The notes under the pieces were generated by a model. That model searched no databases and had not been told where the DNA came from. It saw only the letters and a list, made by a program, of their open reading frames with translations. This document shows, piece after piece, positions 63,138 through 64,000 of a DNA stretch of 64,000 bases (within the stretch, counting starts at the first letter, position 1; each line of letters opens with the position of its first letter). The stretch is from the NCBI RefSeq assembly GCF_030813355.1, contig NZ_JAUSUD010000005.1, positions 124,001 to 188,000 on the forward strand, in the 5' to 3' direction. Source of the DNA: Metabacillus malikii. Lineage in GTDB: Bacteria; Bacillota; Bacilli; Bacillales; Bacillaceae. The position numbers were made by a program, and so were the translations under genes.

Positions 63138-63839
63138 ATGATTAAGGTTGGATTAGTAGATGACCAGAAATATGATTTAGAAAAACTGATGATTACACTG
63201 AAGATGGAAGTGGATATTGAAGTTGTATTTGCAACGAATGATTCTGAAGAAGCATACAAACTGATTAAAGAAGCGGATATTGATTTACTCATTACCGACA
63301 TTGAAATGCCGGCATTATCAGGATATGAGCTCGCTGACTTTATTCATAGCTATGCCATGGATATAAAGGTTATTTTCGTCACAGGCCATAGCGGATATGC
63401 TGTGCACGCCTTTGAGCTTGATGTGCTTGACTACATTATGAAGCCGTATTCAAAGGAACGGTTAATAAAAGGAGTACGGCGTTTGAAGAAAAAATCAGAT
63501 GTCACGGATAAAACAAAGCTAGTTTTAAAAAACAAATCAGAAATAACCTTTATCGATAAGAAAAAAATCGTGTATATTGAGCGGACTGGTAGAACAACGA
63601 CTATATATACGTATGAAGGTGACTATACAACATATCAAACCTTGAATGAATTAGAGGTGGCTTTAGCCGGGTCCCATTTTGTTCGGTCACATCGAGGTTT
63701 TATAATTAATATCCATTTCGTAAAAAATTTCTCCTTATATACGAAAAATTCGTATACTGTCCATTTTCAAGGAACAAAGAATACAGCTATTATTACAAAG
63801 GCTAGTCTAGATAAACTTCAAGACCAGTTTTATAACTAG
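63138..63839 (+). CDS. natR: LytTR-family response regulator NatR
   Basis: A 233-residue regulator. The receiver domain (1-120) has the acidic pair D8-D9, phosphorylation site D54 in LLITDIEMPALSG, and the K in IMKPYSKERL. A LytTR DNA-binding domain occupies about 135-230 (VYIERTGRTTTIYTYEGDYT and SHFVRSHRGFIIN). In B. subtilis NatK-NatR activate natAB in response to sodium or membrane stress. The kinase gene starts 11 bases after this stop. The ATG at 63138 is preceded by GAGTGG. Divergent from natA. Confidence 0.92.
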   Translation: MIKVGLVDDQKYDLEKLMITLKMEVDIEVVFATNDSEEAYKLIKEADIDLLITDIEMPALSGYELADFIHSYAMDIKVIFVTGHSGYAVHAFELDVLDYIMKPYSKERLIKGVRRLKKKSDVTDKTKLVLKNKSEITFIDKKKIVYIERTGRTTTIYTYEGDYTTYQTLNELEVALAGSHFVRSHRGFIINIHFVKNFSLYTKNSYTVHFQGTKNTAIITKASLDKLQDQFYN

Positions 63840-63849
63840 GGGAATCAAC

Positions 63850-64000
63850 GTGAAAAATTCATACTATACCGTTATTATTGTACTTATTCATGTAGCTAGT
63901 TGGTTTACGATAATCTATCGAAACCCGCAAATAGTAAGCTTTATACTACTGGGAGTAACGTTAAGTTTAGCAGTTTACTATAGGGAGAAATTAAAACAAT
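63850..64000 (+). CDS. natK: NatK-like sensor histidine kinase (3' partial)
   Basis: The gene starts at GTG 63850 with AGGGGA upstream, 11 bases after natR, and runs off the window. The 50 visible residues are hydrophobic membrane segments (NSYYTVIIVLIHVASWFTII, SFILLGVTLSLAVYYRE), as expected for the membrane part of a LytS/NatK-type kinase. The assignment rests mainly on position after natR. Confidence 0.75.
   Translation, partial: MKNSYYTVIIVLIHVASWFTIIYRNPQIVSFILLGVTLSLAVYYREKLKQ

Overview
This 64 kb window is AT-rich chromosome from an endospore-forming Bacillaceae (Bacillus-like) bacterium. The evidence is a Ger germinant-receptor operon, a Spo0E-type phosphatase, two kinases of the sporulation type, Bacillus-style ribosome binding sites with many TTG/GTG starts, and orthologues of B. 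subtilis swrC, guaC, hemY/cgoX, thrD, yusV and natABRK. No rRNA, tRNA, CRISPR array, prophage or intact insertion sequence was seen. Genus cannot be fixed from the sequence alone.

Layout. 1-5.3 kb: the end of an SstT-type symporter, a Tet(M)-family ribosomal-protection GTPase, and a 787-residue protein that ends in a complete prenyl-diphosphate synthase domain and begins with a second isoprenoid-synthase-like half. 5.3-9.4 kb: a TetR regulator divergent from an RND exporter (yerO/swrC type) with an 18-bp operator inside the promoter. 9.5-18.8 kb: a chemotaxis receptor, GMP reductase under PurBoxes, a coupled ThDP enzyme/CMD-family pair, and two cyclic-di-GMP proteins. 19-29.7 kb: metabolism and transport (VOC protein, methyltransferase, atypical KAS III, NSS transporter, DUF420 protein, secreted protein, porphyrinogen oxidase, alanine symporter). 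29.8-34.5 kb: Spo0E-like phosphatase and a four-gene ger operon. 34.5-41 kb: a Fur box and lone siderophore ATPase, an excisionase-type HTH protein, a Med-like receptor next to a histidine kinase, and glutaminyl-tRNA synthetase. 41.4-50 kb: MFS exporter, aspartokinase and a sucrose PTS operon (scrR-A-B-K). 50.7-53.7 kb: two DUF2294 paralogues and a second orphan kinase. 53.9-56.4 kb: a compact RiPP cluster on the minus strand. 56.9-64 kb: two tiny coupled genes, a coiled-coil/3D-domain secreted protein, an MFS exporter, and natBA divergent from natRK, the last gene being cut by the window end.

The most interesting system is the minus-strand cluster 53974-56396: a 68-residue precursor with three TTxxxxEE cassettes, an ATP-grasp ligase and an M50 membrane peptidase with a PqqD-like N-terminus. 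This is the signature of a plesiocin-type (group 2) graspetide pathway. The second is the 787-residue two-domain isoprenoid-synthase protein, whose order (cyclase-like then prenyltransferase) resembles fungal bifunctional terpene synthases.

The intergenic regions also carry a small family of non-autonomous mobile elements (22.4, 34.6 and 53.9 kb), two copies with 8-bp target duplications, and several Bacillus-type palindromic repeats. One degraded repeat lies between duplicated promoter/operator units of the sucrose operon; one element lies between a perfect Fur box and its presumed target gene.
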